Part shown: one piece after another, positions 8,461 to 17,069 of the stretch
Position numbering within the stretch: position 1 is the stretch's first letter
Layout: each line of letters begins with the position of its first letter
Assembly (NCBI RefSeq): GCF_018613835.1
Contig: NZ_JAGGPM010000023.1
Span: 62,001-126,000, forward strand
DNA: 64,000 nucleotides
DNA from: Arthrobacter sp. ISL-5
GTDB lineage: Bacteria; Actinomycetota; Actinomycetes; Actinomycetales; Micrococcaceae
Direction of reading: 5' to 3'
Translations under genes and position numbers: made by a program
The notes under the pieces: generated by a model
What the model was told of the DNA's origin: nothing
Databases searched by the model: none
What the model saw: the letters and a program-made list of their open reading frames with translations, nothing else

Positions 8461-9429
8461 ATGAGTCAGGGAATTCGGGTGACGCAGCTTTTCGATTGTG
8501 CGGATGTCGGCAAGGTCTTTGTGCGGGAAGGCCGCCGGCAGGGAATGCCGTGGAAAATTATCCAGGGCCCCTGGACCCGTGGCGGAACCAAGGCTGCGTA
8601 TTACCGGTTCCGGCTTGAGCAGGCCCTGGCCTACCCCCGCACCCAGGTCTGGCACGTGAACATGGGCGGCCGCGCCAAGTGGGCGAGGGGATCTTTTGCC
8701 CGCCCCTATGCGCTGACGCTTCATGGAACTGATATCCGCGAGAATTACTGGCAGGACCAGCACCATGCAGTCATGAAGGAAGACATCGATGGCGCGGGCC
8801 ACGTCTGGTACACGACTCCCGATCTGCGGGAGAAGGCGGAGCGCGCCAGGCCGGACGCGGAGTATCTTCCGGCCCCCGTGGACATGGCTGAGCTTCCGGC
8901 ATGGGCTCCGGCACCGAAGCCGCGGGTGTTCTTCCCGTCACGGTGGGATGCCTCCAAAGGCGGAGATGCCCTGCTGCAAACAGCGGCAGAGGTGGTTGCT
9001 GCGGTCGGTTCCGGCGGCGGCGTGGATGTCGTCGGGCTGAACTGGGGAGACCGCGCGGACGAAGCCGCCCGGCTGGGAATCAGGCTCCTTCCGCAAATGC
9101 CAAAGGAGGCGTTCCTCAGGGAGCTGTCCACAGCCCACGTCGCTGTCGGGCAAATCACCGGCGTGCTGGGACTAAGTGAGCTTCAGGCCATGGCTATCGG
9201 AGTCCCAACGGTCTTCGCGGATCACATTGAGGGCTACCCGGCGGACCTGGCGATTATTGACGTGGCACGTTCCGAGGTTGGGCAGGCTGTCAGGGAAGCG
9301 CTGGTTGATCCTCGGGCTATGTCCTCCCGGCTTGGAGGCCCGGCCTATGTCCGGAACAATCATGGTGCGGCGGCCCTTCTGCCGCGGCTGGAAGCCGGAT
9401 ACGCCAAAGCGCTAGGAACCGCAGCATGA
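8461..9429 (+). CDS. GT-B glycosyltransferase, paralogue of the gene at 5412
   Basis: 322 aa. It shares PYALTLHGTDIRENYW, RPDAEYLPAPVD, FPSRWDASKGG, VVGLNWGDRADEA and AHVAVGQITGVLGLSELQAMA with the 5412 protein, showing common descent. Start is the ATG at 8461; the ribosome site is weak. Its stop overlaps the next ATG in an ATGA at 9426-9429, so the three genes 8461-9426-10769 look translationally coupled. It is likely a cytosolic glycan-assembly enzyme, with donor and acceptor unknown. Confidence 0.82.
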   Translation: MSQGIRVTQLFDCADVGKVFVREGRRQGMPWKIIQGPWTRGGTKAAYYRFRLEQALAYPRTQVWHVNMGGRAKWARGSFARPYALTLHGTDIRENYWQDQHHAVMKEDIDGAGHVWYTTPDLREKAERARPDAEYLPAPVDMAELPAWAPAPKPRVFFPSRWDASKGGDALLQTAAEVVAAVGSGGGVDVVGLNWGDRADEAARLGIRLLPQMPKEAFLRELSTAHVAVGQITGVLGLSELQAMAIGVPTVFADHIEGYPADLAIIDVARSEVGQAVREALVDPRAMSSRLGGPAYVRNNHGAAALLPRLEAGYAKALGTAA

Positions 9430-10772
9430 CAAAACCCCACCTTCTATACATAGCATTTGCCTTTCCTCCCAGCACGGCGTCATCTGTATACCGGTGCACG
9501 GCCGTGGCCAACGCCTTTGCCAAAGACGGCTGGGACGTGACCGTCATTACCGTGGACCCCGAAGTCTGGTCGCAGATCTCCGGGGTGGACGAGAAACTTG
9601 CCGCATCAATCGACCCCGGCATCCGCGTCGTCGCCGTTGACGACGGAGGTGCGGAGGAGCCAGCCAAGGGCGACCTGCGTCGGTACTCACGGTTCAGGAT
9701 CGAGGCCCCGTACTTGTGGAAGGAAGCACGCCGCCGCCGAAGCCGCCGAAACTTTCCGGAAGACTTTCACGGCAGCTGGCTGGAGCCCGCTGCTGCGGCC
9801 TCCCGGCAGGTGCATGCCGACAAGCCGGTCGACTTGGTCATGGCCTCCGCCAGCCCTTACGTTGCCTTTGGCGTCGCCCGGGCCCTCGACGGAGTCCCGT
9901 ACGTCATGGACTACCGGGATGCCTGGGCCTTTAACACCATCAGCGGTGCGGAAGATTTCAGCCCGGACAGTTCCTTGGGTCGGCTCGAAGCGCGATACCT
10001 CGCGGATGCCGCCCAGATCTGGTTCGTCAACAGTCAGATCAGGGACGAATACGCCCGGCGGTACCCCGAATCTGCCGACAACATGCGTGTCGTAGCTAAC
10101 GGGTTCGATCCCCAGCCTGGCCACGCCAAGCCGACGGTTGGCGGCACAGACCACCCCCGCTTTGGCTACCTCGGCACCCTTCAATACGTGAATATGCCCC
10201 TGCAGGAATTCCTGGACGGCTGGAGCAGCGCCTTCGAACCCGGGGCGTCGTCGGCGGACGCGGTCTTCCGTGGAAAACTGAGTGCATCCGGAGCCGCCGG
10301 TGCGGACATTCTGCAAATCTTCGGGGCGGCCCGCCAAAATGGCCTCCGGTACGATGGCCCGATCTCCAAACGGGACGTCGCCGGGTTCTACGGCACGCTG
10401 GATGCCCTGGTCCTTCTGCTTTCGACCGGCCAGTACGTCACAGGCGGCAAGACCACGGAGTACCTTGCCACGGGTCTGCCGATCGTTTCGGTCCATGACA
10501 TGGAAAATGCCGCAACTGACCTGCTACGTGACTACCCGCTGTGGTTTCCGGCGAAGGAGCTCACTCCCGAAGGCATCGCGAATGCGCTTCGGGAGTGTGC
10601 CGAAGAACTGAAGGATCCCGACGTCGAACGCTGGGATGCCGCCTGGGCCTACGGTCAGCAATTTCTCCGCAGCACCCTACTTGAGCCCGTGATTTCAGAA
10701 CTCCGCGGGATCGCAGGACTCCCGGCGGCGCAGGCGCTGCCCGCCGCCGACAGCGAAAGGGCTCAGGCATGA
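9426..10772 (+). CDS. GT-B glycosyltransferase
   Basis: 448 aa. The N-terminus HLLYIAFAFPPSTASSVYR and the WDVTVITVD strand match the acceptor domain of GT4-like enzymes. Mid-protein PYVMDYRDAWAF and the later GKTTEYLATGLPIVSV are typical of this subgroup. The last is the GT-B motif that holds the donor nucleotide. The start overlaps the previous stop (ATGA) and its own stop overlaps the next ATG (10769-10772), giving a tight three-gene unit. No signal peptide or membrane segment is obvious. Confidence 0.85.
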   Translation: MTKPHLLYIAFAFPPSTASSVYRCTAVANAFAKDGWDVTVITVDPEVWSQISGVDEKLAASIDPGIRVVAVDDGGAEEPAKGDLRRYSRFRIEAPYLWKEARRRRSRRNFPEDFHGSWLEPAAAASRQVHADKPVDLVMASASPYVAFGVARALDGVPYVMDYRDAWAFNTISGAEDFSPDSSLGRLEARYLADAAQIWFVNSQIRDEYARRYPESADNMRVVANGFDPQPGHAKPTVGGTDHPRFGYLGTLQYVNMPLQEFLDGWSSAFEPGASSADAVFRGKLSASGAAGADILQIFGAARQNGLRYDGPISKRDVAGFYGTLDALVLLLSTGQYVTGGKTTEYLATGLPIVSVHDMENAATDLLRDYPLWFPAKELTPEGIANALRECAEELKDPDVERWDAAWAYGQQFLRSTLLEPVISELRGIAGLPAAQALPAADSERAQA

Positions 10773-11263
10773 CGCGCGAGAACTCGCTTCACATCAGCAT
10801 CCTCGTCGGCCGCAGCGCCCACCCGCAGGCGGTCATCGATGACCTGTGGAATCGTGCCGCTGCCGCCGTGGGGGAAGCCGGCGGCCACATCAGGGGGACC
10901 GCGGTGTACACGCACGACGGCGAGCCTACAGTCATGGCTGCCGATGACCGTGTGAGTGTGGTTGCCCTTCAGAAACCCCGCGCCGGCCGCCTCGCCTCGA
11001 TCGTGTCCGCCTTGGCGTCAAAACCCGGCCCGGTGGGAGTTGTGGCGCGGCTGGTGCGGGACAACCTGGAGTCCCGCCGGCTGGCCCGGACAGTGGCCGG
11101 ACGGACCGATTTGGTGGGCAGCTTCAGCGCGTCCGATGTCGTGGTTGCCGCTGACATCACCGCTGACCGTTCCGTATGGCAGCTGCGGCACAGCACAGGG
11201 GCCGGGCTGGTGCACGGTCCCGTTGCGATGCTGCACGCGCTCAGAAACGCCGCCGGGAGCTGA
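10769..11263 (+). CDS. Unrecognised 164-aa protein coupled to glycosyltransferases
   Basis: I do not recognise this family. The protein starts with a short beta-like stretch (LHISILVGR). It has a central VSVVALQKPRAGRLASIVSAL and a conserved-looking C-terminal block: SDVVVAADITADRSVWQLR and then GAGLVHGPVAMLHALR. No signal peptide, membrane helix or Cys cluster is visible. The ATGA overlap with the upstream glycosyltransferase implies co-translation, so it probably serves the same glycan. It may be a small accessory subunit or a reduced glycosyltransferase-like domain. It converges on the acyltransferase gene with only 28 nt between stops. Confidence 0.75.
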   Translation: MTRENSLHISILVGRSAHPQAVIDDLWNRAAAAVGEAGGHIRGTAVYTHDGEPTVMAADDRVSVVALQKPRAGRLASIVSALASKPGPVGVVARLVRDNLESRRLARTVAGRTDLVGSFSASDVVVAADITADRSVWQLRHSTGAGLVHGPVAMLHALRNAAGS

Positions 11264-11291
11264 CGGCTGCCCGTTTTTCCGACCGGCTGCC

Positions 11292-13418
11292 TCAGGACAG
11301 TTGCCGGTCAACGAACGGCGCTAGTGCCCGCGAATACTCGGCGCTAATGTGCGAGTAGTCCCGGTAGACAATGACAGCGCCGAGCTGCGGATAGCAGAGC
11401 TTCGCATCGCAGAATTCGTTGCGGAGCGGAATGCGGGTGAATCCCGGAGCTTTCAAGTCCGCCGCTGCATGCGTTATCGCCGTTCCCTTGGGGATGGCCT
11501 TATCCACGGTGGTGGCACAGGCGAGCGGATCCCCGCTGTTGGTCGCGAGACAGGTTGGAACGTACTGGCCGTTGGTGCGCGGAACGTCGTCGAAAGCGAC
11601 CACCCGCTTGCCTGAAGCGAGCAATCCCTTCCAAACCGCGGTGAAGCCCTCCACTGCGGGGTCCCTGAGTTCTACGCCGGGCGCCGATTTGTAGGTGTAG
11701 GCCGTCGAATAGGCCGCCGTGAAGATCGTCTTGACCTTCTTATCCGCCGCCAGTTTTTCCTGGAGTTTCTTTCCCCACGACCAGCAGTCGGCCTGGTTTC
11801 GGTCAGTCGCTTCCGAGGGCAGGACGCGCAACGCCGCCGTGAGCGGACACGACCCCTTGGTATACGTCTTAACGTGCCATTTGTGCCGCTCGGCGAGCAC
11901 CTCGATGGCCGGCAGCCAGGCTGTTGCATGGGAATCACCCACGAGGGCCACGGTGGCTGTGGCTTGGCTTTCCTCCACGCCAAAGTCGCAGGAGACCAGA
12001 TCCGTGCCGGAGAAGTCGCCTTGGCAGCCCTTGTACAGGGGTTCCGTATTTTGGCGGGCAACCACCGCCGGAGCTGGATCCGGAACCCCGGCCCCGGTCA
12101 CGGGATCACAGTTGTTGGCGGGGTTGAGCGCCCCCGGGCCATAACAGGGGCTGTTCACCTGCGCAGACTCGCCGTCGCTGCCGGCGAAGGCAAATGACGT
12201 CAGGGCAACGGAGAGCACCAGGGTCATGGCCATCCCGGATGCGGCGAACGAATACGCGCGGCGTGGCGTTGACAGGAAACCGCCAGTGCGCAGCGGGTCT
12301 TCCACCGTGATTTTCGTGAGCCAGGACAGCAGCACCACCAGGGCCAGGAGCAGGCACTTGTCCAGCAGCCCCAATGGCCGTCCCATGACGTAGGGTGCGA
12401 CGATCAGGACCGGCCAGTGCCACAGGTAGAGGGAGTAGGAGATGCCGCCCACGAACGTCATTCCCCGGGATGACAGCCACCACCGCGTGCCGGCCGGTGT
12501 CCCTGTGCCGGACACCATGAGGATCAGCACCGTTCCGCCGACGGGAATGACGGCGGTCCAGCCGGGAAACGGAGTCTCTGCCGTGAACATGAAGGCCGAA
12601 CCAGCGATCAGGCCGATGCCGGCCCAGCCCAGGACGGTGGCGACCCGGCCATCAAGAGTGCGCTCCAGGAAAACCAGGGCCACGAGCGCGCCGGCCGCAA
12701 ACTCCCAGACACGGGCCGGGGTGACGAAGTACGCCATGGACGGAGCGAGCGCCGTGACCGCCATTGAATAGGCCAGGGAGGCTGCCCCGATGACCGCCAG
12801 ACCGCCGATGAGGATCGACCGCGGGGAAGGCGCCGCGGAAGCCGGGCCTTTTGAACCGGCCAGCTTCGGCAGGAAGTAAAGCAGACCGAGCACCAGCAAC
12901 GGCCAAACGACGTAAAACTGCTCCTCCACGGAAAGGGACCAGTAATGCTGGGCGACGGTCGCGTCATTGTGCTGCGCGGAGTAGTCGACAGAGTCGTTGG
13001 CCAACACCCAGTTTTGAACATAGAACGCGCTGGCCGCCAGCTGCCGCGCCGAGACTTCCCACACCGTTGACGGGACCCACAGGAAGACGCCGACCAGCGA
13101 CGCGAACAGGACAAGGAAGGAAGCCGGCAGCAGCCGCCTCACCCGCCTGGCCCAGAACTTCAGCAGGTCGATCGAGGATGTCCGTACGATCTCCCGGTAC
13201 ATGTGGGACGTGATGAGGTATCCCGAGATGACGAAGAAAATGTCCACGCCCACATACCCGCCGCTTAGCTGCTTTGGCCAGAAGTGGTACAGCACGACGG
13301 CTGCCACTGCGATGGCGCGCAAGCCTTGGATCTCCGGGCGGAAGAGGGCCTGAACGGGCCGATGCTTTGCCTCACGGAGTCCTGGAGCCGGGTCATTCAC
13401 GAGATTAGTTAAGGACAC
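11292..13418 (-). CDS. OafA/YrhL-type membrane acyltransferase with C-terminal SGNH domain
   Basis: 708 aa from GTG at 13418, chosen because TAAAAT lies 8 nt upstream (leaderless). The N-terminal acyltransferase-3 domain (about 1-380) begins RPEIQGLRAIAVAAVVLYHFWP and shows GGYVGVDIFFVISGYLI. It is followed by many hydrophobic helices. The periplasmic C-terminal portion (about 440-708) has the SGNH motif VALVGDSHATAW and a terminal DYSHISAEYSR holding the expected Asp-His. Such proteins transfer acyl groups, often acetyl, from inside the cell to extracellular polysaccharide. In this island it likely decorates the local polymer. A GTG at 13400 is an alternative start. Confidence 0.88.
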   Translation of the reverse strand: MSLTNLVNDPAPGLREAKHRPVQALFRPEIQGLRAIAVAAVVLYHFWPKQLSGGYVGVDIFFVISGYLITSHMYREIVRTSSIDLLKFWARRVRRLLPASFLVLFASLVGVFLWVPSTVWEVSARQLAASAFYVQNWVLANDSVDYSAQHNDATVAQHYWSLSVEEQFYVVWPLLVLGLLYFLPKLAGSKGPASAAPSPRSILIGGLAVIGAASLAYSMAVTALAPSMAYFVTPARVWEFAAGALVALVFLERTLDGRVATVLGWAGIGLIAGSAFMFTAETPFPGWTAVIPVGGTVLILMVSGTGTPAGTRWWLSSRGMTFVGGISYSLYLWHWPVLIVAPYVMGRPLGLLDKCLLLALVVLLSWLTKITVEDPLRTGGFLSTPRRAYSFAASGMAMTLVLSVALTSFAFAGSDGESAQVNSPCYGPGALNPANNCDPVTGAGVPDPAPAVVARQNTEPLYKGCQGDFSGTDLVSCDFGVEESQATATVALVGDSHATAWLPAIEVLAERHKWHVKTYTKGSCPLTAALRVLPSEATDRNQADCWSWGKKLQEKLAADKKVKTIFTAAYSTAYTYKSAPGVELRDPAVEGFTAVWKGLLASGKRVVAFDDVPRTNGQYVPTCLATNSGDPLACATTVDKAIPKGTAITHAAADLKAPGFTRIPLRNEFCDAKLCYPQLGAVIVYRDYSHISAEYSRALAPFVDRQLS

Positions 13419-13426
13419 AACAGGCA

Positions 13427-13432
13427 ATTTTA
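13427..13432 (-). promoter_or_regulatory. Predicted -10 element of the OafA-type acyltransferase gene
   Basis: Minus-strand TAAAAT ends 8 nt before the GTG at 13418, consistent with a leaderless mRNA. Confidence 0.45.
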
Positions 13433-13588
13433 CCGTTGAATGCGCCAGGGGCCGGGGCGGTGCCCAGGGAGCGCCGGTCGTGCGGCCGCCTCCGGCTGCG
13501 CTCCACGGTCCAAGCTCCACCGTCCAAAACGTCCGCGCGCCCGGCTCCGGGTACCCGACGCCTGCATGCCCTATGGAATACTTGACGG

Positions 13589-14254
13589 GTGAGTCGAACC
13601 TGGATAGTCATACCCATGTACAACGAAGCGTCTGTCGTCGGTACCGTCATTGAGGGGCTGAGGAAAGAATTCCCCAACGTTGTGTGTGTCGACGACGGCA
13701 GCACCGACGGCTCCCAGGACGTCGCCAGGGAAGCAGGCGCCGTCGTCGTTCAGCATCCGGTTAATCTGGGGCAGGGTGCCGCGCTCCAGACGGGCATCGA
13801 GTATTCGCTGCAGGACCCGGAACTGGATTGCATCATCACTTTTGACGCCGACGGCCAGCACCGCGTCGTGGACGCCCGCGCCATGGCGGACCGCATCCTG
13901 TCGGGCGAAGCCGACGTCGTTCTCGGATCCCGCTTCCTCGATGACCGGACCAAGCTGTCCCCGATGAAACGGCTGGTACTCCGTACGGCCGCCGTGCAGT
14001 CGCGCCTTGCCACCGGCATGGCCCTGACGGACGCGCACAACGGACTCCGGGCCTTCAGCCCCGGGGTTGCCAAGGGCATCAACCTGCAGCAGAACCGGAT
14101 GGCGCACGCCTCCGAACTCATTCACCAGCTTGCGGAAATGAATCCCCGCTGGGTCGAGCAGCCGGTCGAAATCGTCTACACCGACTATTCCAAGTCCAAA
14201 GGCCAGTCCCTGCTGAACTCGGTCAATATCGTTGCTGATCTCTTTTTTAGGTGA
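13589..14254 (+). CDS. Family 2 glycosyltransferase, DPM1/polyprenyl-phosphate sugar synthase-like
   Basis: 221 aa, GTG start. Motifs are TWIVIPMYNEASVVGTVI (about 4-21), VCVDDGSTDGSQ (D-x-D-like), NLGQGAALQTGIEY, ITFDADGQH and GSRFLD. Enzymes of this short form make polyprenyl-phosphate sugars, or prime glycans, at the membrane. No C-terminal membrane helices are present. The next gene encodes a small DUF2304 membrane protein, a frequent partner of these GT2 enzymes in actinobacterial loci (established co-occurrence as I recall it). The two may therefore act together. Confidence 0.85.
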   Translation: MSRTWIVIPMYNEASVVGTVIEGLRKEFPNVVCVDDGSTDGSQDVAREAGAVVVQHPVNLGQGAALQTGIEYSLQDPELDCIITFDADGQHRVVDARAMADRILSGEADVVLGSRFLDDRTKLSPMKRLVLRTAAVQSRLATGMALTDAHNGLRAFSPGVAKGINLQQNRMAHASELIHQLAEMNPRWVEQPVEIVYTDYSKSKGQSLLNSVNIVADLFFR

Positions 14255-14258
14255 AATT

Positions 14259-14669
14259 GTGCAAATTATTGTCCAGATAGTTCTCGTCCTGGCCGTCGTC
14301 ATTATGTCGCTGGCGCTGATGCGCGGCGGTTCCAATGCGCGGCATCTTGCCATCCGGCGCATCATGCTGGTCCTGTTCGCCTGCGTGGCCGCGTTTTCGA
14401 TCTTCTTCCCCGAACTTCTGACCCGTGTGGCCCATCTCATGGGCATCGGCAGAGGGACGGATTTGGTTCTCTACGGCCTCGTGGTGAGCTTCCTGGTGTT
14501 CATGGCGACGACGTACCAGCGCTTCCGCCACATGGAAGCGACATTGACCAAGCTGTCCCGGAGGATCGCCCTTGACGAGGTGGCACTGCCGGGCCGCCGG
14601 GAGGAACCGCAGGGCGGCGAGCCACAGCTCGAACGGCGGCTGACCCCGCCGGCCCATGGCGGGCAATGA
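14259..14669 (+). CDS. DUF2304-type small membrane protein
   Basis: 136 aa from the GTG at 14259, four bases after the preceding stop. An upstream in-frame ATG at 14232 would overlap the previous gene and is the alternative. Three hydrophobic segments are visible: about 2-18, 35-55 and 70-87. A short charged coiled-coil-like tail (RFRHMEATLTKLSRRI) and a Pro/Gly-rich end follow. This matches DUF2304 proteins, which are found beside DPM1-like GT2 enzymes. Function is not established. Its stop overlaps the next ATG (14666). Confidence 0.78.
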   Translation: MQIIVQIVLVLAVVIMSLALMRGGSNARHLAIRRIMLVLFACVAAFSIFFPELLTRVAHLMGIGRGTDLVLYGLVVSFLVFMATTYQRFRHMEATLTKLSRRIALDEVALPGRREEPQGGEPQLERRLTPPAHGGQ

Positions 14670-15763
14670 CGGCTGTTCAGGGCGCGGCGCCGCAGGCAGA
14701 CGTCCGCCATACTGAACGCCCCCGGCAACGGGACTTCGGCCTGGACATCCTCCGGATTGTCAGCATCTGTGGAGTCGTAGCCATCCACGTTTTCGGACAT
14801 CTGGTGGGACGGGCGCCCCGGGACAGCCGGACGTGGTGGATCGCCGTGACGTTCGACATCGCCTGGATCTGGGTGGTGCCGGTCTTCGTGATGATTTCCG
14901 GGGCGCTCATCCTTGGCTCCCGGCAACTCGCCGACCCCGGGCTGTTCTACCGCCGGCGGGCCGTCAGGCTCGTTCCTGCGCTGATCGCCTGGAACCTCAT
15001 CTACCTGATCGGGGTGAGACTGTGGATGCGCGGCGAGGACCTCACCGTGACGCGTGTCCTGCAGCTGCTCGTGGACGGATCGGTGTTCACCCAGCTCTAT
15101 TTCCTGTGGCTGATCGCCGGGCTGTACGCCGTGGCACCAGTGCTGGCCGCATTCCTGCGCGGCGGAAGCAGGCGCAGGGCCGTTGCCGCTGCCGCAACGT
15201 TTCTGGCAGCAGCACTGATCGTCTACATGATCCCGGGAATCCTCAGCCTCTTTGGCGTCTCCCGTCCCATTCAGCTCAACGTTTTTACCCAGTGGATGCC
15301 GTATGTGGGGTACTTCCTCGCGGGCTACGCCCTGAAGAATGTTCGGCTGGCCGGCTGGAAATTGCTGCTCACAGGTGCCGCGACTGTCGGCCTCCTGGCA
15401 GCCGCCATCTGGCGATACGGGCACAGGGGATTGGTGCCGCTGCTGGATGCTGCTTTTCCGGTCTCCTACCTGGGGTTGCAGGTTGCGCTGGCCGCCATCG
15501 GCGTCTTCGTGGTGACGCTCTCCCTGTGTGACGGCCTCAAGCTGGAACGGGCGGGCAAAGCGACCATTGCATTGTCCAACGCGACCTTCGGTGTCTTCCT
15601 GGTCCACCTCGTCATTTTTGAAGCAATCCGGCTGACTGTTCCGGCTGTGTCTGCCGGAACTTCGCTGGTCGCCGTCGCCGGTGCCTATGCCGTGACGCTG
15701 GCCGGCAGTTTTGCGGTTTCGCTGGCGGCCAACCGCGTTCCGCTGCTGAGGAACATTTTCTAG
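14666..15763 (+). CDS. Acyltransferase family 3 membrane protein
   Basis: 365 aa. After a 25-residue polar leader, the segment FGLDILRIVSICGVVAIHVFGHLV carries the family's conserved His. About ten hydrophobic helices follow, with FVMISGALILG (the family's S-G motif) near 75. The family transfers acetyl or other acyl groups to sugars or lipids at the membrane. Unlike the acyltransferase at 11292, this one has no SGNH domain, so the two could work on different steps. ATGA overlap with the DUF2304 gene makes a coupled trio with the GT2 gene at 13589. Confidence 0.85.
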   Translation: MTAVQGAAPQADVRHTERPRQRDFGLDILRIVSICGVVAIHVFGHLVGRAPRDSRTWWIAVTFDIAWIWVVPVFVMISGALILGSRQLADPGLFYRRRAVRLVPALIAWNLIYLIGVRLWMRGEDLTVTRVLQLLVDGSVFTQLYFLWLIAGLYAVAPVLAAFLRGGSRRRAVAAAATFLAAALIVYMIPGILSLFGVSRPIQLNVFTQWMPYVGYFLAGYALKNVRLAGWKLLLTGAATVGLLAAAIWRYGHRGLVPLLDAAFPVSYLGLQVALAAIGVFVVTLSLCDGLKLERAGKATIALSNATFGVFLVHLVIFEAIRLTVPAVSAGTSLVAVAGAYAVTLAGSFAVSLAANRVPLLRNIF

Positions 15764-15841
15764 CCGGATCAACACGCGGTTGGCGCCGTCGGGGCGTCGC
15801 GGGGTGGCGTGTGCCGGACGGAACGCGAGGTGGGCGTCTGG

Positions 15842-15847
15842 GATAAT
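15842..15847 (+). promoter_or_regulatory. Predicted -10 element of the glycosyltransferase gene at 15855
   Basis: GATAAT ends 7 nt before the ATG at 15855, giving a likely leaderless transcript. It argues against the longer frame that opens at 15780. Confidence 0.5.
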
Positions 15848-15854
15848 GGGTCAT

Positions 15855-16997
15855 ATGACTGAGCTCCCCTCGTTGCTGATCCTGACCTTTTCGCCCATAC
15901 GTTCGGATCCAAGGGTCCTCAAGCAGGTTGAGCTGTTCAAAGGCAAGTACCGCGTTACCACGTGTGGCTATGGTGAAGCCCCTGAGGGGGTCGATGGCCA
16001 CTTTGCACTGCCCGGCGACTCCCGCGGCTGGCCCTCGGACAAGCTGGGACTTGTCGCCCGGCGCTATCCCCGCGTCTACAACGGGCTGACAGCCGTTCAG
16101 GCAGCGCGGAAGGTGCTGCCGCGCGGCGAATTCGACGTCATCCTGGCGAACGACCTGAACACGCTGCCGCTTGCATTTGAACTTCAGCCGAGGCTCGGCG
16201 TCCATGCGGACCTCCACGAATTTGCGCCCCGCGAGAAAGAGGACGACCTCAAGTGGCGGCTGTTCGTTGCGCCGTTCATGCGCTGGCTCTGCCGCCGCTA
16301 CCTGCCTTTGGCTGAATCGGTCACCACTGTGTCCCAGGGCATCGCGGAGGAATACACCAAGGATTACGGCGTTGCCGCGGGCGTTGTCACCAACGCGGCA
16401 CCCTACTCCGAACGGGACGTGCGTCCGGTCGGCACGCCGGTACGGCTGATCCACAGCGCAGCCGGGCAACGCTACCGGAAGCTGGAAAACTTCATCGAAG
16501 CAATGCGGGACGCGCCGGACTGGCTCACGCTGGACATGATCGTCATGCCGAACGAGCCCGATTACGTGGCTGAACTGAAGGAGAAGGCGGCATCCGTACC
16601 GGCCATCCGGTTCCGCGATCCGGTTCCGTACGCCCGGCTGGTGGCAACCCTGAGCGAATACGACGTCTCGCTGGTGTTCCTTCCGCCGACCAACTTCAAC
16701 CTGAAGAATGCCCTGCCCAATAAGTTCTTCGAGGCCGTCCAGGCCCGGATCGGCCTCATCGTAGGCCCGTCGCCGGCGATGGTTTCACTTGTTGAGCAGT
16801 ATGGATTGGGCGCCGTGACGCCCGATTTCTCCGCTGACTCGCTGCGGGCGACGCTGCACGGCCTTACGGCCGACAAGATTGCGGAGTGGAAAAAGGCGGC
16901 AGACGCTGCAGCCAGGCCGCTCTCTGCCGAATCCCAGGTGCTGGCCTGGCAGAAGGCCGTGGATGACATTGCGGGTCCCCGGCACGCACGAGCCTAG
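15855..16997 (+). CDS. Glycosyltransferase, GT-B fold
   Basis: 380 aa from ATG 15855 (an ATG at 15846 is possible). It starts LLILTFSPIRSDPRVLKQVE and includes DVILANDLNTLPLA near 95, DLHEFAPREKEDDLKW, and GTPVRLIHSAAGQRYRKLENFIEA at the entry to the donor domain. LPNKFFEAVQARIGLIVGPS then fills the donor site. The NK-FE-AR pattern is typical of GT4-like enzymes. It is the last gene of the glycan island and ends in a strong terminator shared with the convergent lysozyme gene. Confidence 0.84.
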   Translation: MTELPSLLILTFSPIRSDPRVLKQVELFKGKYRVTTCGYGEAPEGVDGHFALPGDSRGWPSDKLGLVARRYPRVYNGLTAVQAARKVLPRGEFDVILANDLNTLPLAFELQPRLGVHADLHEFAPREKEDDLKWRLFVAPFMRWLCRRYLPLAESVTTVSQGIAEEYTKDYGVAAGVVTNAAPYSERDVRPVGTPVRLIHSAAGQRYRKLENFIEAMRDAPDWLTLDMIVMPNEPDYVAELKEKAASVPAIRFRDPVPYARLVATLSEYDVSLVFLPPTNFNLKNALPNKFFEAVQARIGLIVGPSPAMVSLVEQYGLGAVTPDFSADSLRATLHGLTADKIAEWKKAADAAARPLSAESQVLAWQKAVDDIAGPRHARA

Positions 16998-17020
16998 AAC
17001 GGCACGCTGGCCGGCCTGAC

Positions 17021-17055
17021 AAGAAGGCGGCTCCCCATGGGGGAGCCGCCTTCTT
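17021..17055. terminator. Bidirectional intrinsic terminator
   Basis: A 16-bp perfect stem (17021-17036 and 17040-17055) with a 3-nt nominal loop, AAGAAGG on one side and CCTTCTT on the other. It separates the convergent glycosyltransferase and GH25 genes. Confidence 0.88.
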
Positions 17056-17069
17056 TGTGCCTCAGGCGC

